DNA from: Bacteroidota bacterium
GTDB lineage: Bacteria; Bacteroidota; Bacteroidia; Cytophagales; Cyclobacteriaceae
Assembly: GCA_018267215.1 (NCBI GenBank)
Contig: JAFDYX010000033.1
Location: 1-64,000 of the forward strand
DNA: 64,000 bases
Direction of reading: 5' to 3'
Positions within the stretch are counted from its first letter, which is position 1, and each line of letters opens with the position of its first letter. The translations under genes were made by a program, and so were the position numbers. The notes beneath the pieces are model-generated. The model saw nothing but the letters and a program-made list of their open reading frames with translations. It ran no database searches and was not told where the DNA came from. This document shows positions 44,975 to 53,376 of the stretch, piece by piece.

Positions 44975-46453
44975 TTAATTGAACAGTGGAAGAGTGATGG
45001 TTAGCGAACAGCCTTCACCTTTCTGCGATAACAAGGTTGCTTTTCCCTTCAAGCGGTCAACAATCATTTTTATTTTAAAAAGGCCAAGACCAATGCCCTG
45101 CGAAATTTCGTTGCCCCTGAAAAACATCTCAAAAGCCCTATCCCTTACAGTTTCCTCCATGCCGATTCCATTATCTGATATTTCAATATTGATACTCTCG
45201 CTGGTTTGCTCAGTTCTAATCCATACATGCGTTTCTTTTTGGTTACGATTGTGATAAACTGCATTATGCACAGCCTCTTTCATTAAAATCTTCATAAGCT
45301 CTTCGTCAGATGTCACTTCTTTACAGGAATCGAAGTCCTCACAAATGATAATATTTACTTTAGGCTCTTTAAGGATTTTCCGATCAACATCTGTTAAGAG
45401 TGCGCACACGTTGATTTTGGTGGCCTCTATTTTCTTTGTCTTAATCTGGTAGACTTCTGAGAGGCTTTTAATACGCTCAGCCATAAGCAAAGTTGATTGA
45501 TTGATAAGGCTCGCATACGGCTCAACCTTTTTTTCGATGAGCTGCAATTTTGTGAGCCCCATTAGGCTGGCCAACGGACCTCGTATATCATGCGAAGAGC
45601 GATAGAGAAATGTCTCCAGTTCCTGTGTTCGTTCATTCAGTTCTTTTGTCCTCTCTTTCACCCTGTTATCCAGGTTAGCGTTATTTATTTCAATCTCTTT
45701 ATTTTTTTTGATCAATGATTGATTTTGATTTTTAATGATATTGCTCTGATTGATTATAGCAACTTGTTGTTTTTGCAGATTGCGCTCTGTTCTCTCTTGC
45801 TGTTTCAGAAAATTTCGAGTGTAAAAAAACAATATCAGGACAAACGGCAGTACCGTTGCCAAGGCGATTCCTGATTGCTTGATGAGTTGGCCATCGGCCC
45901 GCGAAATAAATGAGCTGAAGTCTTCATCAGCTACCAATAAACCAATTGCTTTCCCGGAACTATCCTTGAGGGGGGCAAATGCAGACAACCATGTTCCGCT
46001 CTCTGATTCATAGGTATCGATAACCGCTCCTTCCTGAAAGTGCCTGACTAATTCCTCGGGAAAATGAATGTAGTCGTGCCTAAAACGAGGCGTTGCAGAA
46101 GATGTGACAATGAATTGAAAAAGATGAAAATTGGAATCATAAACCAACGAATACACAGGCGCACTCAGATCGTTTACTTTTTTAATCTGAACTAGTTGCT
46201 CTTGCAAAAAGGTGTATTCCTCTGAGCATTCTACTGTGTCATTTTTCTTAGCCCATTGTTGAGTTAACTTTTTGTGCTTGTCAATGTCAACATAAAGTGA
46301 CGCGGTACAAGTTGCTGCCTTTAGCTTTGCAAGAACTCTTTCTTTGGAAAGTTGAATGGATTGATAATAACTAAAGCTAATCAGATAGGTGATTGATCCT
46401 ACAACAAGCAGAAGGATTATCCAGAGGATTCGAAATCGAGTTGTGCTTGTCAT
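44975..46453 (-). CDS. Membrane sensor histidine kinase
   Basis: Two membrane helices (ILWIILLLVVGSITYLISF and IALATVLPFVLILFFYTR) bracket an extracytoplasmic sensor of about 170 residues. A coiled coil follows, then the phosphoacceptor His in YRSSHDIRGPLASLMGL. The ATPase domain shows the N box (EAVHNAVYHN), G1 (IEISDNGIGMEE) and G2 (GIGLGLFKIKMIVDRL). It autophosphorylates and passes phosphate to a response regulator, which is not encoded nearby. No receiver domain is present. Confidence 0.9.
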   Translation of the reverse strand: MTSTTRFRILWIILLLVVGSITYLISFSYYQSIQLSKERVLAKLKAATCTASLYVDIDKHKKLTQQWAKKNDTVECSEEYTFLQEQLVQIKKVNDLSAPVYSLVYDSNFHLFQFIVTSSATPRFRHDYIHFPEELVRHFQEGAVIDTYESESGTWLSAFAPLKDSSGKAIGLLVADEDFSSFISRADGQLIKQSGIALATVLPFVLILFFYTRNFLKQQERTERNLQKQQVAIINQSNIIKNQNQSLIKKNKEIEINNANLDNRVKERTKELNERTQELETFLYRSSHDIRGPLASLMGLTKLQLIEKKVEPYASLINQSTLLMAERIKSLSEVYQIKTKKIEATKINVCALLTDVDRKILKEPKVNIIICEDFDSCKEVTSDEELMKILMKEAVHNAVYHNRNQKETHVWIRTEQTSESINIEISDNGIGMEETVRDRAFEMFFRGNEISQGIGLGLFKIKMIVDRLKGKATLLSQKGEGCSLTITLPLFN

Positions 46454-46538
46454 TGTATTCTATTGCTGTTGTCACAATTTGTGCGATCTTAAAATCTCGA
46501 AGCCCAATCAAACCTAAAGTAAATTTGCTACCATCTAT

Positions 46539-46859
46539 TCAATTGTCGCATATCCTTTGAATTTCAAAATTAGGTTGAAGCCTCTCTGACCGTACGGAAT
46601 TGATTCTATCTCGTTGCATTTCATTTACAAGTTTCAGTTCAACTAAAAATGAAGCGCCAATTGGTTCATTGATTACGTTTTTTAATTTTGGATCCATTGG
46701 ATTCTTGACTATGCAGTTGGCGATGTAGTGTTCTCCTGCTAAGCCATTGTTGTCATCCCAATCTTTTATCCTAAAATCGAGAACTTTTATTACTTCAATT
46801 TTCTTTCCGTGGACCGTATGAGTAATCAGCTCCTTTAATAAGCTTTTTAAATCTTTCAT
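46539..46859 (-). CDS. Hypothetical small soluble protein
   Basis: The 106 residues (SLLKELITHTVHGKKIEVIK, FRIKDWDDNNGLAGEHYIAN, then NEPIGASFLVELKLVNEM) show alternating strands and helices with no known motif. It sits between a DinB protein and the histidine kinase on the minus strand. The frame is well formed, but function is unknown. Confidence 0.55.
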   Translation of the reverse strand: MKDLKSLLKELITHTVHGKKIEVIKVLDFRIKDWDDNNGLAGEHYIANCIVKNPMDPKLKNVINEPIGASFLVELKLVNEMQRDRINSVRSERLQPNFEIQRICDN

Positions 46860-46891
46860 GACAGGATTTCATTAAAGTGATGATGAAATTC

Positions 46892-47398
46892 TTATCTGTT
46901 CGTTTTTCTTAAAGTCGAGGGCGCAACGCCAAAGCTTTCAATCATCACGGCATCGTCACACATACTATTAACTCCAATCTTAATCAACGCTTCATGATGG
47001 ATGCTGTGTTCAAGACAATATGCAAGCTCCCTAAAAAGACTCGAATCCAGCTCTCTGGCGTCATTTCCGTTTTCAGATAAGTCTGATCTCAAAACCATGC
47101 GATAATCAGATTTAATGTCCATCAGCTTAGCAATTATATTGTCTATAATCACCAAGGCAAATAATCGTTCTGTTTCAATGCGATGATTTCTCTCGCGCTT
47201 GTCATAGCAAACAGGTGAGTCACTGTTCGCCCGCAACAAGCAAATATAAAATTCAAGGATATGGCGAACATGGGCGCCAATTGATGAACCTGAAAGGACA
47301 GGAAGTGGCTCTCTGAATTGCTCGTCATTTAGAGACTGAAGAAGAGCATGAATAGAAAGGAGGTTTTTGCGGTTATATTCTGTCAGATTCATTATCAA
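46892..47398 (-). CDS. DinB-like four-helix protein
   Basis: The pattern SSIGAHVRHILEFYICLL and, later, LAYCLEHSIHHEALIKIG provides the spaced histidines of a DinB/YfiT metal-binding helical bundle. The family includes thiol transferases that use bacillithiol or mycothiol and proteins of unknown role. It starts two bases after the thioredoxin-like stop, so the two are linked and a thiol-redox context fits. An ATG at 47392 is also possible. Confidence 0.72.
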   Translation of the reverse strand: MIMNLTEYNRKNLLSIHALLQSLNDEQFREPLPVLSGSSIGAHVRHILEFYICLLRANSDSPVCYDKRERNHRIETERLFALVIIDNIIAKLMDIKSDYRMVLRSDLSENGNDARELDSSLFRELAYCLEHSIHHEALIKIGVNSMCDDAVMIESFGVAPSTLRKTNR

Positions 47399-47400
47399 AA

Positions 47401-47835
47401 TTATTTAACTACACTTCGTGCTGTCTTTAGCAACTGGTTTGCGCTGTGGTATCCGATTGCTGCTTTTCGTATTGAACCATCCGGGTTAATAAAGAGCATG
47501 GTTGGATAAGAACGTAAACCAAACTGCTCCACTAGCTTTCGGCCTTCTTCCTTCTCACCGTCAAAGGCAGCGTTGATAAAATTGGCATTGAAAAACTCGC
47601 CAACTTCCTTGTCGGTAAATGTTGTTTTCTTCAATAGCTTGCAGGGGCCGCACCAAGTAGCATAGATGTCAACAAAAATAATTTTGTTTTCAGATTTAGC
47701 TTTTGCTAAAACTTCTTCCCAGCGAGCATCGGAAAATTGAATACTGGTTTTCAAATTGGGGTCATCTACATTCCACGCAAAGGCAACTAGCATCAGGGAA
47801 CCCGCGAACAGAACAAATAAAATAAATTGCTTCAT
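47401..47835 (-). CDS. Secreted thioredoxin-like protein
   Basis: A signal or anchor segment (FILFVLFAGSLMLVAFAW) leads a thioredoxin fold with the active site ATWCGPCKLLKK and the cis-Pro motif SYPTMLFINPDG. The DUF953/thioredoxin_7-like spacing (WEEVLAKAKSENKIIFVDI) fits periplasmic disulfide reductases. It probably reduces or reshuffles thiols outside the cytoplasm. Neighbours are YceI and DinB genes on the same strand. Confidence 0.88.
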   Translation of the reverse strand: MKQFILFVLFAGSLMLVAFAWNVDDPNLKTSIQFSDARWEEVLAKAKSENKIIFVDIYATWCGPCKLLKKTTFTDKEVGEFFNANFINAAFDGEKEEGRKLVEQFGLRSYPTMLFINPDGSIRKAAIGYHSANQLLKTARSVVK

Positions 47836-47923
47836 CGATTTGTACTTTAAATGATACTCAAGTCTCTTTTGAAAAAAATTCTCCGATTGGCCGAAACCTC
47901 TCGGAGAATAAACAAACCCACAA

Positions 47924-48490
47924 CTACTCCGACAAATAATCCGCGTTTACTTTCACTTCAATTTCCTTTGCAATGTTGGTGGATGGTTTTCCTTTTTTAA
48001 ATGCAATGCCATATTCAGCCAAAACGAGGTTGAACTTGGTGGAACCATTTACCTTCCCTCCTTTAATAGTGATTGTTCCCTTTGTGTTCACAGGCTTCGT
48101 TGTTTCTTTAATGGTCATGTTGCCGGTCACATCAACTTCATATACGCCATCCTGTGAAAAGTTAACGGTACTGATGTTGGTAATTTTTCCGTCAAATTTT
48201 GCTTTTGGAAACTTCTTTGTGTCAAGGAAATTCCCACTGTTAAAATGCTCTTGCATCAAAGCTTTTTCAAATTCAAAACTTTGCATAGGCACAGAAAACG
48301 CAAGATCGCCTGTAGATGTCTCCAAAGTACTCACCACTTTATAGTTGTTGGCGGTTATATCTTCTACAGAAGTGTGAGAGAAGAAATTAATGTGGGCATT
48401 TTTGCTTACAAGTTTTCCGGCCACGGGACGGAATGCTACCAGGGAAATAATCACTGCAGGGATAAGGAACAGACTAGCTAACTTTTTCAT
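47924..48490 (-). CDS. YceI-family protein
   Basis: The leader KKLASLFLIPAVIISLVAF is followed by the YceI fold: INFFSHTSVEDITANNYKVV, FEFEKALMQEHFNSGNFLD, then VTGNMTIKETTKPVNTKGTI. It is a periplasmic quinone/lipid-binding-type protein. I chose the Met of MKKLASLF (48490); a start at 48514 that overlaps the OB-fold stop by one base would add eight residues. It is likely co-transcribed with the sigma/anti-sigma genes. Confidence 0.85.
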   Translation of the reverse strand: MKKLASLFLIPAVIISLVAFRPVAGKLVSKNAHINFFSHTSVEDITANNYKVVSTLETSTGDLAFSVPMQSFEFEKALMQEHFNSGNFLDTKKFPKAKFDGKITNISTVNFSQDGVYEVDVTGNMTIKETTKPVNTKGTITIKGGKVNGSTKFNLVLAEYGIAFKKGKPSTNIAKEIEVKVNADYLSE

Positions 48491-48513
48491 TGTATTTATA
48501 ATTTGGTTTAACA

Positions 48514-49002
48514 TTAGTTCTCGGTTATTACGTCACTTTTTTCAATCACTACGTCCTCATACAAATCAAGGTCAGCATCATATCCGGCCCCGGACCGGAT
48601 TACTCCTTTGATTGTTATCATCTGCCCAACAGAGATTTTCTCCGCAGATGAGTTGGTGGCTGCCGAAAAAGTACAACTTACACCTGCTTTGTCACTTTCC
48701 TCCTTCAAAAGAACAACAAATTGATTGTTCATATCCTTGGTGACGGAGTGCACTTTTCCGGTTACAGCCATGATTTTGGAATTACCTTCCTCATCTAAGT
48801 ATTTCTCGTTTGCTTTTGTCGGGTCACTTAAATACTCTGCCACTAAATCTGAAGCATTACTTTTAAAATCGATGTCTGTATTCTGAACGTCCCGATGAGG
48901 CTTGTTAAACAAGTAGATTACAATGGCTCCGGCAGCCAGCGCACCAACAACAAAAACAATGAGTCCTACCTTTACGATTTTCTTCGCTTTCATAACTAAC
49001 AA
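48514..49002 (-). CDS. Membrane-anchored OB-fold (tRNA_anti-like) protein
   Basis: A single N-terminal membrane helix (VGLIVFVVGALAAGAIVIYLF) anchors a small beta-rich domain: KIMAVTGKVHSVTKDMNNQF, VVLLKEESDKAGVSCTF, and ISVGQMITIKGVIRSG. This matches the tRNA_anti-like OB-fold family of Bacteroidota. Function is unknown; an envelope-associated role fits the membrane anchor and the neighbouring YceI gene. A start at 48993 (MKAKKIVKVG) is possible. Confidence 0.75.
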   Translation of the reverse strand: MLVMKAKKIVKVGLIVFVVGALAAGAIVIYLFNKPHRDVQNTDIDFKSNASDLVAEYLSDPTKANEKYLDEEGNSKIMAVTGKVHSVTKDMNNQFVVLLKEESDKAGVSCTFSAATNSSAEKISVGQMITIKGVIRSGAGYDADLDLYEDVVIEKSDVITEN

Positions 49003-49071
49003 ATGAGTATCTGGTTTCTTGGGGATTAGTCGGGGAGCTTCGGCATTCCTGACAGATTGCCGGGAAAAAAA

Positions 49072-49344
49072 TTACATTTTTTCCAGCTTGCTTAATATCT
49101 GCGATTTAACTTCCTCTGGCAATTTCTTTTTGTGCGAAACGCTGCCTTGGGTGCCGTTTTGTTTTTTTAACAGACTATCAAGGAAATGACTTTGTCTCTC
49201 ATATAGCGAGCAGGCATCGCACATACTTGTGTGCATAAATAATTGTACCGTCTCAAGAGGATTAAGAGAACTTTGGTTTTTCTTTTCCATCAACTCAGTA
49301 GCTTTCTTGCACGATAACATCAATTTGTTCATTAGTTTCATCAT
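49072..49344 (-). CDS. Anti-sigma factor-like zinc-finger protein
   Basis: The frame reads LMLSCKKATELMEKKNQSSL, then VQLFMHTSMCDACSLYERQ. The Cys...His...Cys-x2-Cys layout is the putative zinc-finger (zf-HC2-like) domain of anti-sigma factors. The gene starts a few bases after the sigma stop, which fixes the start at 49344 or 49341; the longer frame upstream is a shadow inside sigma. It probably binds and inhibits the neighbouring sigma factor. No membrane helix is present. Confidence 0.7.
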   Translation of the reverse strand: MMKLMNKLMLSCKKATELMEKKNQSSLNPLETVQLFMHTSMCDACSLYERQSHFLDSLLKKQNGTQGSVSHKKKLPEEVKSQILSKLEKM

Positions 49345-49348
49345 GGCC

Positions 49349-49927
49349 CTATGCTTTAAACCAATTCCTCTCCAGGCAGTTTCGCAAGTGTAACTTGGCC
49401 CTGTGAAGGATTTGCCAAAGATTAGTCGCTGTAATTTCCAATTCCTGACAAATTTCTTCGGTTTGTTTTTCACCAAGATATTTGAGACGGATACATGTTG
49501 ACCATGAAACGGGAAGTTCATCAACACAATGAGTGAAGATAGAATCGAACTCGGGATCATCGAGCAAGTTTACTTCTGACCCTTCCCAAGGTTCTGGCCG
49601 ATATTCTTTTTTCCATCTGTCATCCTCATCAAACCATAGTGATGTGTCATCCAAAGCGTGTAACGAAGATGTATTTGCTTTTGCACTCTGACGATAATGA
49701 TCTACTATCTTATTTCTTAAAATGCCAAAGAGCCATGTCTCAGGCGAGCTTGTTTTGTTAAATCCGTCAAGGTTTTGGTAGGCGCCCGCGAAAGTTTCCT
49801 GCACAAGATCCTGAGCAATTGATTCGTCATTAGTCTTATGAAATGCCCATGAGTAGAGCGCATCACCATACTGGTTTACCCAATGTGTGAATATTTTATG
49901 TCTATCCTGAGTGACTTGTGAGTTCAT
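49349..49927 (-). CDS. ECF-type RNA polymerase sigma factor
   Basis: Region 2 is clear (SIAQDLVQETFAGAYQNLDG, then SPETWLFGILRNKIVDHYRQ), and region 4 has a helix-turn-helix (VSWSTCIRLKYLGEKQTEEI, CQELEITATNLWQIL). Length of 192 residues fits ECF sigma factors. It directs RNA polymerase to a stress regulon, probably including its own cluster. It heads a minus-strand series including the anti-sigma gene, an OB-fold protein, YceI, thioredoxin-like and DinB genes, and is divergent from the DUF427-ergothioneine genes. Confidence 0.9.
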   Translation of the reverse strand: MNSQVTQDRHKIFTHWVNQYGDALYSWAFHKTNDESIAQDLVQETFAGAYQNLDGFNKTSSPETWLFGILRNKIVDHYRQSAKANTSSLHALDDTSLWFDEDDRWKKEYRPEPWEGSEVNLLDDPEFDSIFTHCVDELPVSWSTCIRLKYLGEKQTEEICQELEITATNLWQILHRAKLHLRNCLERNWFKA

Positions 49928-50064
49928 ATCGCATCGAAAGTTACCGGCTTTTCGGGCACCGTGAGTGCTTTAGGACAGAAAAGCACGTTTTGTCAACTAT
50001 CGGACAGTTATAAAATCTATAGGAGAGAATCTTATGACCTGGATTTTAGTTTACCATGAATTCA

Positions 50065-50089
50065 TTGACACTTAAGAAATCAATGTCAA
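50065..50089. promoter_or_regulatory. Short inverted repeat in the sigma/DUF427 intergenic region
   Basis: TTGACA (50065-50070) and TGTCAA (50084-50089) form a dyad with a 13-base spacer, 34 bases before the DUF427 ATG. It could be an operator, but the arms are only six bases. Confidence 0.25.
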
Positions 50090-50123
50090 CATTTTATAAT
50101 TCTGAAACTAAACTTTTAAAGAG

Positions 50124-50405
50124 ATGAAAGCTATTTGGAACGGACAGGTAATTGCTGAAAGCAACGAGACTGTCGTAATTGAAGGTAATCACTATTTTCC
50201 TGAAAGCTCGGTGAAGAAGGAATTTCTTGTGCCGAGTACTACGGAAACAGTATGCCATTGGAAAGGCAAAGCAAATTATTACTCACTGAATATTGGTGGC
50301 AAAGAAAACAAGGATGCTGTCTGGTTTTATTCCAACCCCAGCGAACTTGCAAGAGCGATCAAAGGCAAGGTAGCATTTTGGAAGGGCGTGGAAATTGTAA
50401 AGTAA
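50124..50405 (+). CDS. DUF427 family protein
   Basis: The protein matches the DUF427 layout closely: MKAIWNGQVIAESNETVVIE, NHYFPESSVKKEFLVPS, TETVCHWKGKANYYSLNI and VWFYSNPSELARAIKGKVAF. DUF427 proteins are small cytoplasmic beta-rich proteins with no proven activity. One base separates it from the DUF5996 gene; the following egtB and egtD genes make an ergothioneine link plausible. Confidence 0.9.
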   Translation: MKAIWNGQVIAESNETVVIEGNHYFPESSVKKEFLVPSTTETVCHWKGKANYYSLNIGGKENKDAVWFYSNPSELARAIKGKVAFWKGVEIVK

Positions 50406-50406
50406 A

Positions 50407-51267
50407 ATGAACATGTGGCAAAACTTAACCGTGGATGGCCGAAAGCTAACTACAACCATTCAAGTAGTACACCAGGCTTCTCAGTTTGTTGCTATGTTCG
50501 GCAACAGCTATCTGCCCAAACAAGCGGACGACTCTCAAAACAATTTTGATTGGAATGAAGAAACGAATCAGTTGGAAGGCCGCTGGATCGAGGATCCAGA
50601 GATAAGGCTGTCGCTCGATGTAATTAATTTTGAATTGATCATTGATAAATATCTAGCCCTGGAACCCATTCCCCTTGATGGCTGGAATAAAGATCAGGTA
50701 TTAAGTAATCTTATTGCTGAACTGAAAAAGGCACGAATCGATACAACGAAACTGCACACCATTAATCATTTTAAAATCCCGAAACATCCCCTGGATGCTG
50801 GTCAGGCATTCGGCAAGCCAGCGAAGGAATTGCTTGAAGAATGGGCACTGTATTTAAGCAACTCGCAGTTGGTGCTGGAGGAAATAAAATCGCAATATGA
50901 TCGAGCTTCAGAGGTACGTGTCTGGCCCCATCATTTTGATATGGGATTATACATTCCCCTTTCATGGGATGGTCAAAAAAAAGAGAAGCAGTCGGTTGGA
51001 TTAGGGTTGGCAATTGCTGATGCCTATGTTGACGAACCTTACTTTTACATTAATCATTGGAGTGAATCAGAGATCGCTTACCCAGAATCTTTGCCGAAGC
51101 TGCATTTTGGATACTGGAACACAAAAGATTGGAAAGGCCTTGTATTACCAGCGAGTGCTATTCTCGCGCACACAAATCAAGAAGCATTGGTAAGATTATT
51201 TTTTAGAGAAGGCATAAACGCTACCATGAAGTTATTGAATTGCGAAAACCCTGTAGTGGTGCGATGA
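50407..51267 (+). CDS. DUF5996 family protein
   Basis: The defining segment VRVWPHHFDMGLYIPLSWDG is present near residue 175, followed by VGLGLAIADAYVDEPYFYIN and KLHFGYWNTKDWKGLVLP, the usual DUF5996 layout. Conserved His and Asp suggest a catalytic or metal site, but the activity is unknown. Its stop overlaps the egtB start as ATGA, so the two are translationally coupled. Confidence 0.88.
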   Translation: MNMWQNLTVDGRKLTTTIQVVHQASQFVAMFGNSYLPKQADDSQNNFDWNEETNQLEGRWIEDPEIRLSLDVINFELIIDKYLALEPIPLDGWNKDQVLSNLIAELKKARIDTTKLHTINHFKIPKHPLDAGQAFGKPAKELLEEWALYLSNSQLVLEEIKSQYDRASEVRVWPHHFDMGLYIPLSWDGQKKEKQSVGLGLAIADAYVDEPYFYINHWSESEIAYPESLPKLHFGYWNTKDWKGLVLPASAILAHTNQEALVRLFFREGINATMKLLNCENPVVVR

Positions 51268-52412
51268 GCCTGTTAGACCGGTACAAGTCTGTACGCAATT
51301 ACACCGCCCAAATCTGCGCGCCATTACAACGTGAAGATTACGTGGTACAACCCATTGTTGATGTGAGTCCTCCAAAGTGGCATCTTGCTCATACTACATG
51401 GTTTTGGGAAGAGTTTGTTCTGTCAAAATTTAAGCAAGGATATAAGCGGTTTCATCCGCGCTTTGCTTTTTTATTTAACAGTTATTACAATGCCGTAGGT
51501 GAGCGCGTACTCCGGTTGCATCGTGGTAATATGTCGAGGCCAACGCTGGAAGAAATTCTGGATTACAGGACCTATGTGGATAGACATATGGAGGTGTTCA
51601 TTCAATCGATGCCTGATGAAACTGCCGCGATTGTGGAACTCGGAATAAATCATGAACAGCAACATCAAGAACTGCTAAATACTGATATTAAGTATATACT
51701 TGGGCACAATCCTTTATTCCCTCCCTACAGGATTGACTTTCGCGAGACAGAAATAAATGAAACCGATCACTCCTTTTTGGATATGGATGAAGGTATCTAT
51801 TCCATTGGTCATTCCGGTAAGGGATTTTCTTTTGACAATGAACTCGTCCAGCACAAAGTTTATCTAAACAGTTTCTCTATTCGGAAAAGCCTTATAACCA
51901 ATGGTGAATTTATCCAGTTTATGAGAGACGGTGGATATCAAAATTCCGATTACTGGTTGAGCGATGGATGGGCCTGGCTGAAAGAAAATAACATTGATGC
52001 ACCCCTTTATTGGCACAAAATAGAAGATGCATGGAACCGCTATTCATTGTCAGGATTGGAGCTCATTGATCCGCTGGAGCCCGTCACACATATCAGCTAT
52101 TACGAAGCATGTGCCTTCGCTGAATGGAAGAAAATGCGATTGCCAACGGAGTTTGAATGGGAGGCTGCAAGCGCTCACCTTGAATGGGGCAAACGCTGGG
52201 AACATACCAGCAGTGCCTATCTTCCTTATCCAGGTTTTACCAAAGCCGTTGGTGCCGTTGGTGAATACAATGGAAAATTTATGGTCAATCAAATGGTCTT
52301 GCGTGGTGGATCTATAGTTACTCCACGAGGGCATTCGCGTAGCACCTATCGAAATTTCTTTCAACCCAACCTTCGATGGCAGTTTACGGGCATCCGGTTA
52401 TGTAAAAAATAA
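51264..52412 (+). CDS. egtB: Ergothioneine biosynthesis sulfoxide synthase
   Basis: The N-terminal DinB-like domain binds iron: KWHLAHTTWFWEEFVL gives one His and NHEQQHQELL gives H-x3-H. A C-terminal formylglycine-generating-enzyme-like (sulfatase-modifying factor) domain follows, with MRLPTEFEWEAASAHLEWGK and the final RSTYRNFFQPNLRWQFTGIR. EgtB uses oxygen and a thiol to form the sulfoxide on hercynine. I chose ATG 51264, overlapping the DUF5996 stop; the frame from 51240 is longer but reads inside that gene. egtD follows 4 bp later. Confidence 0.93.
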   Translation: MSLLDRYKSVRNYTAQICAPLQREDYVVQPIVDVSPPKWHLAHTTWFWEEFVLSKFKQGYKRFHPRFAFLFNSYYNAVGERVLRLHRGNMSRPTLEEILDYRTYVDRHMEVFIQSMPDETAAIVELGINHEQQHQELLNTDIKYILGHNPLFPPYRIDFRETEINETDHSFLDMDEGIYSIGHSGKGFSFDNELVQHKVYLNSFSIRKSLITNGEFIQFMRDGGYQNSDYWLSDGWAWLKENNIDAPLYWHKIEDAWNRYSLSGLELIDPLEPVTHISYYEACAFAEWKKMRLPTEFEWEAASAHLEWGKRWEHTSSAYLPYPGFTKAVGAVGEYNGKFMVNQMVLRGGSIVTPRGHSRSTYRNFFQPNLRWQFTGIRLCKK

Positions 52413-52416
52413 CGAT

Positions 52417-53376
52417 ATGATATCAACAGACATTCAATTTGCTGATGTAGCACAAGCCGTGGAAGAAGGTTTTTCAAAACAACCCAAACGGCTACCGAGC
52501 TGGCTTTTCTATGATGAAACCGGAGATAAAATATTTCAAGAAATCATGCGAATGCCGGAGTATTACCTGACGGCTTGCGAACATGAAATCCTCCAAATGC
52601 AAAAAGATAAATTATTGAAATACTTTTTTCAATCGGGTACTCAATTTAACCTGGTTGAACTAGGCGCAGGAGATGGTTTTAAGACAGAGGTATTGCTCAA
52701 GCACTTTTTAAAGGAGCGGACTGACTTCGAATATTCTCCAGTAGATGTTTCAAGTAACGTATTGGCCCAACTTTCTGAGCGCCTAATCCTAACCTTGCCT
52801 GAACTTGTAGTAAAGCCTATAAATAAAAATTATTTTGAGGCCATCGATGAAATGAATGATGATGAAATCAGGAAAGTATTTCTCTTTCTGGGCGCCAACA
52901 TCGGCAATATGATTGCTTCAGAAGCGAGCCATTTCACTCGCAAAATTGGGAAGGCAATGAAGAGGGGCGATTTGTTGATGATCGGATTTGACTTGAAAAA
53001 AGATCCAAGGCTTATTCAGGCGGCTTATGATGATGCTCATGGAATAACGCGCAGTTTCAATTTGAATTTACTGGTGCGACTGAACCGTGAATTAGGAGCA
53101 CAATTTCTGCTAGATCAATTTAGCCATTATCCTTTCTACAACCCAGAGAGCGGATTGGCCAGTAGCTATCTCATCAGTAAGCTTGATCAAAATGTGTATT
53201 TCGAAGCCTGTGACAAATATGTGCATTTTGATCGATGGGAAATGATTCATACGGAAGTGTCACAGAAATACGATCTAGAAATGATTGAGTCCCTTGCCGA
53301 TGCGTCTGGACTCACGGTTGTCGAAGTCTTTTACGACTGCAAACATTATTTCTGTGACGTGCTGATGAGAAGGTAA
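52417..53376 (+). CDS. egtD: Histidine N-alpha-methyltransferase
   Basis: The SAM-binding domain is recognisable: RLPSWLFYDETGDKIFQEIM, NLVELGAGDGFKTEVLLKHF, LFLGANIGNMIASEAS and GDLLMIGFDLKKDPRLIQAA. EgtD trimethylates histidine to hercynine, the substrate of EgtB. Length of 319 residues is normal. Its stop directly abuts the stop of the convergent ABC-transporter gene, with no room for a terminator. Confidence 0.95.
   Translation: MISTDIQFADVAQAVEEGFSKQPKRLPSWLFYDETGDKIFQEIMRMPEYYLTACEHEILQMQKDKLLKYFFQSGTQFNLVELGAGDGFKTEVLLKHFLKERTDFEYSPVDVSSNVLAQLSERLILTLPELVVKPINKNYFEAIDEMNDDEIRKVFLFLGANIGNMIASEASHFTRKIGKAMKRGDLLMIGFDLKKDPRLIQAAYDDAHGITRSFNLNLLVRLNRELGAQFLLDQFSHYPFYNPESGLASSYLISKLDQNVYFEACDKYVHFDRWEMIHTEVSQKYDLEMIESLADASGLTVVEVFYDCKHYFCDVLMRR

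Noticed and set aside
49345..49560. N-terminal extension of the anti-sigma ORF upstream of 49344.
   Set aside because: It overlaps the sigma factor in another frame and lacks a domain; the zinc-finger part starts at 49344 just after the sigma stop.
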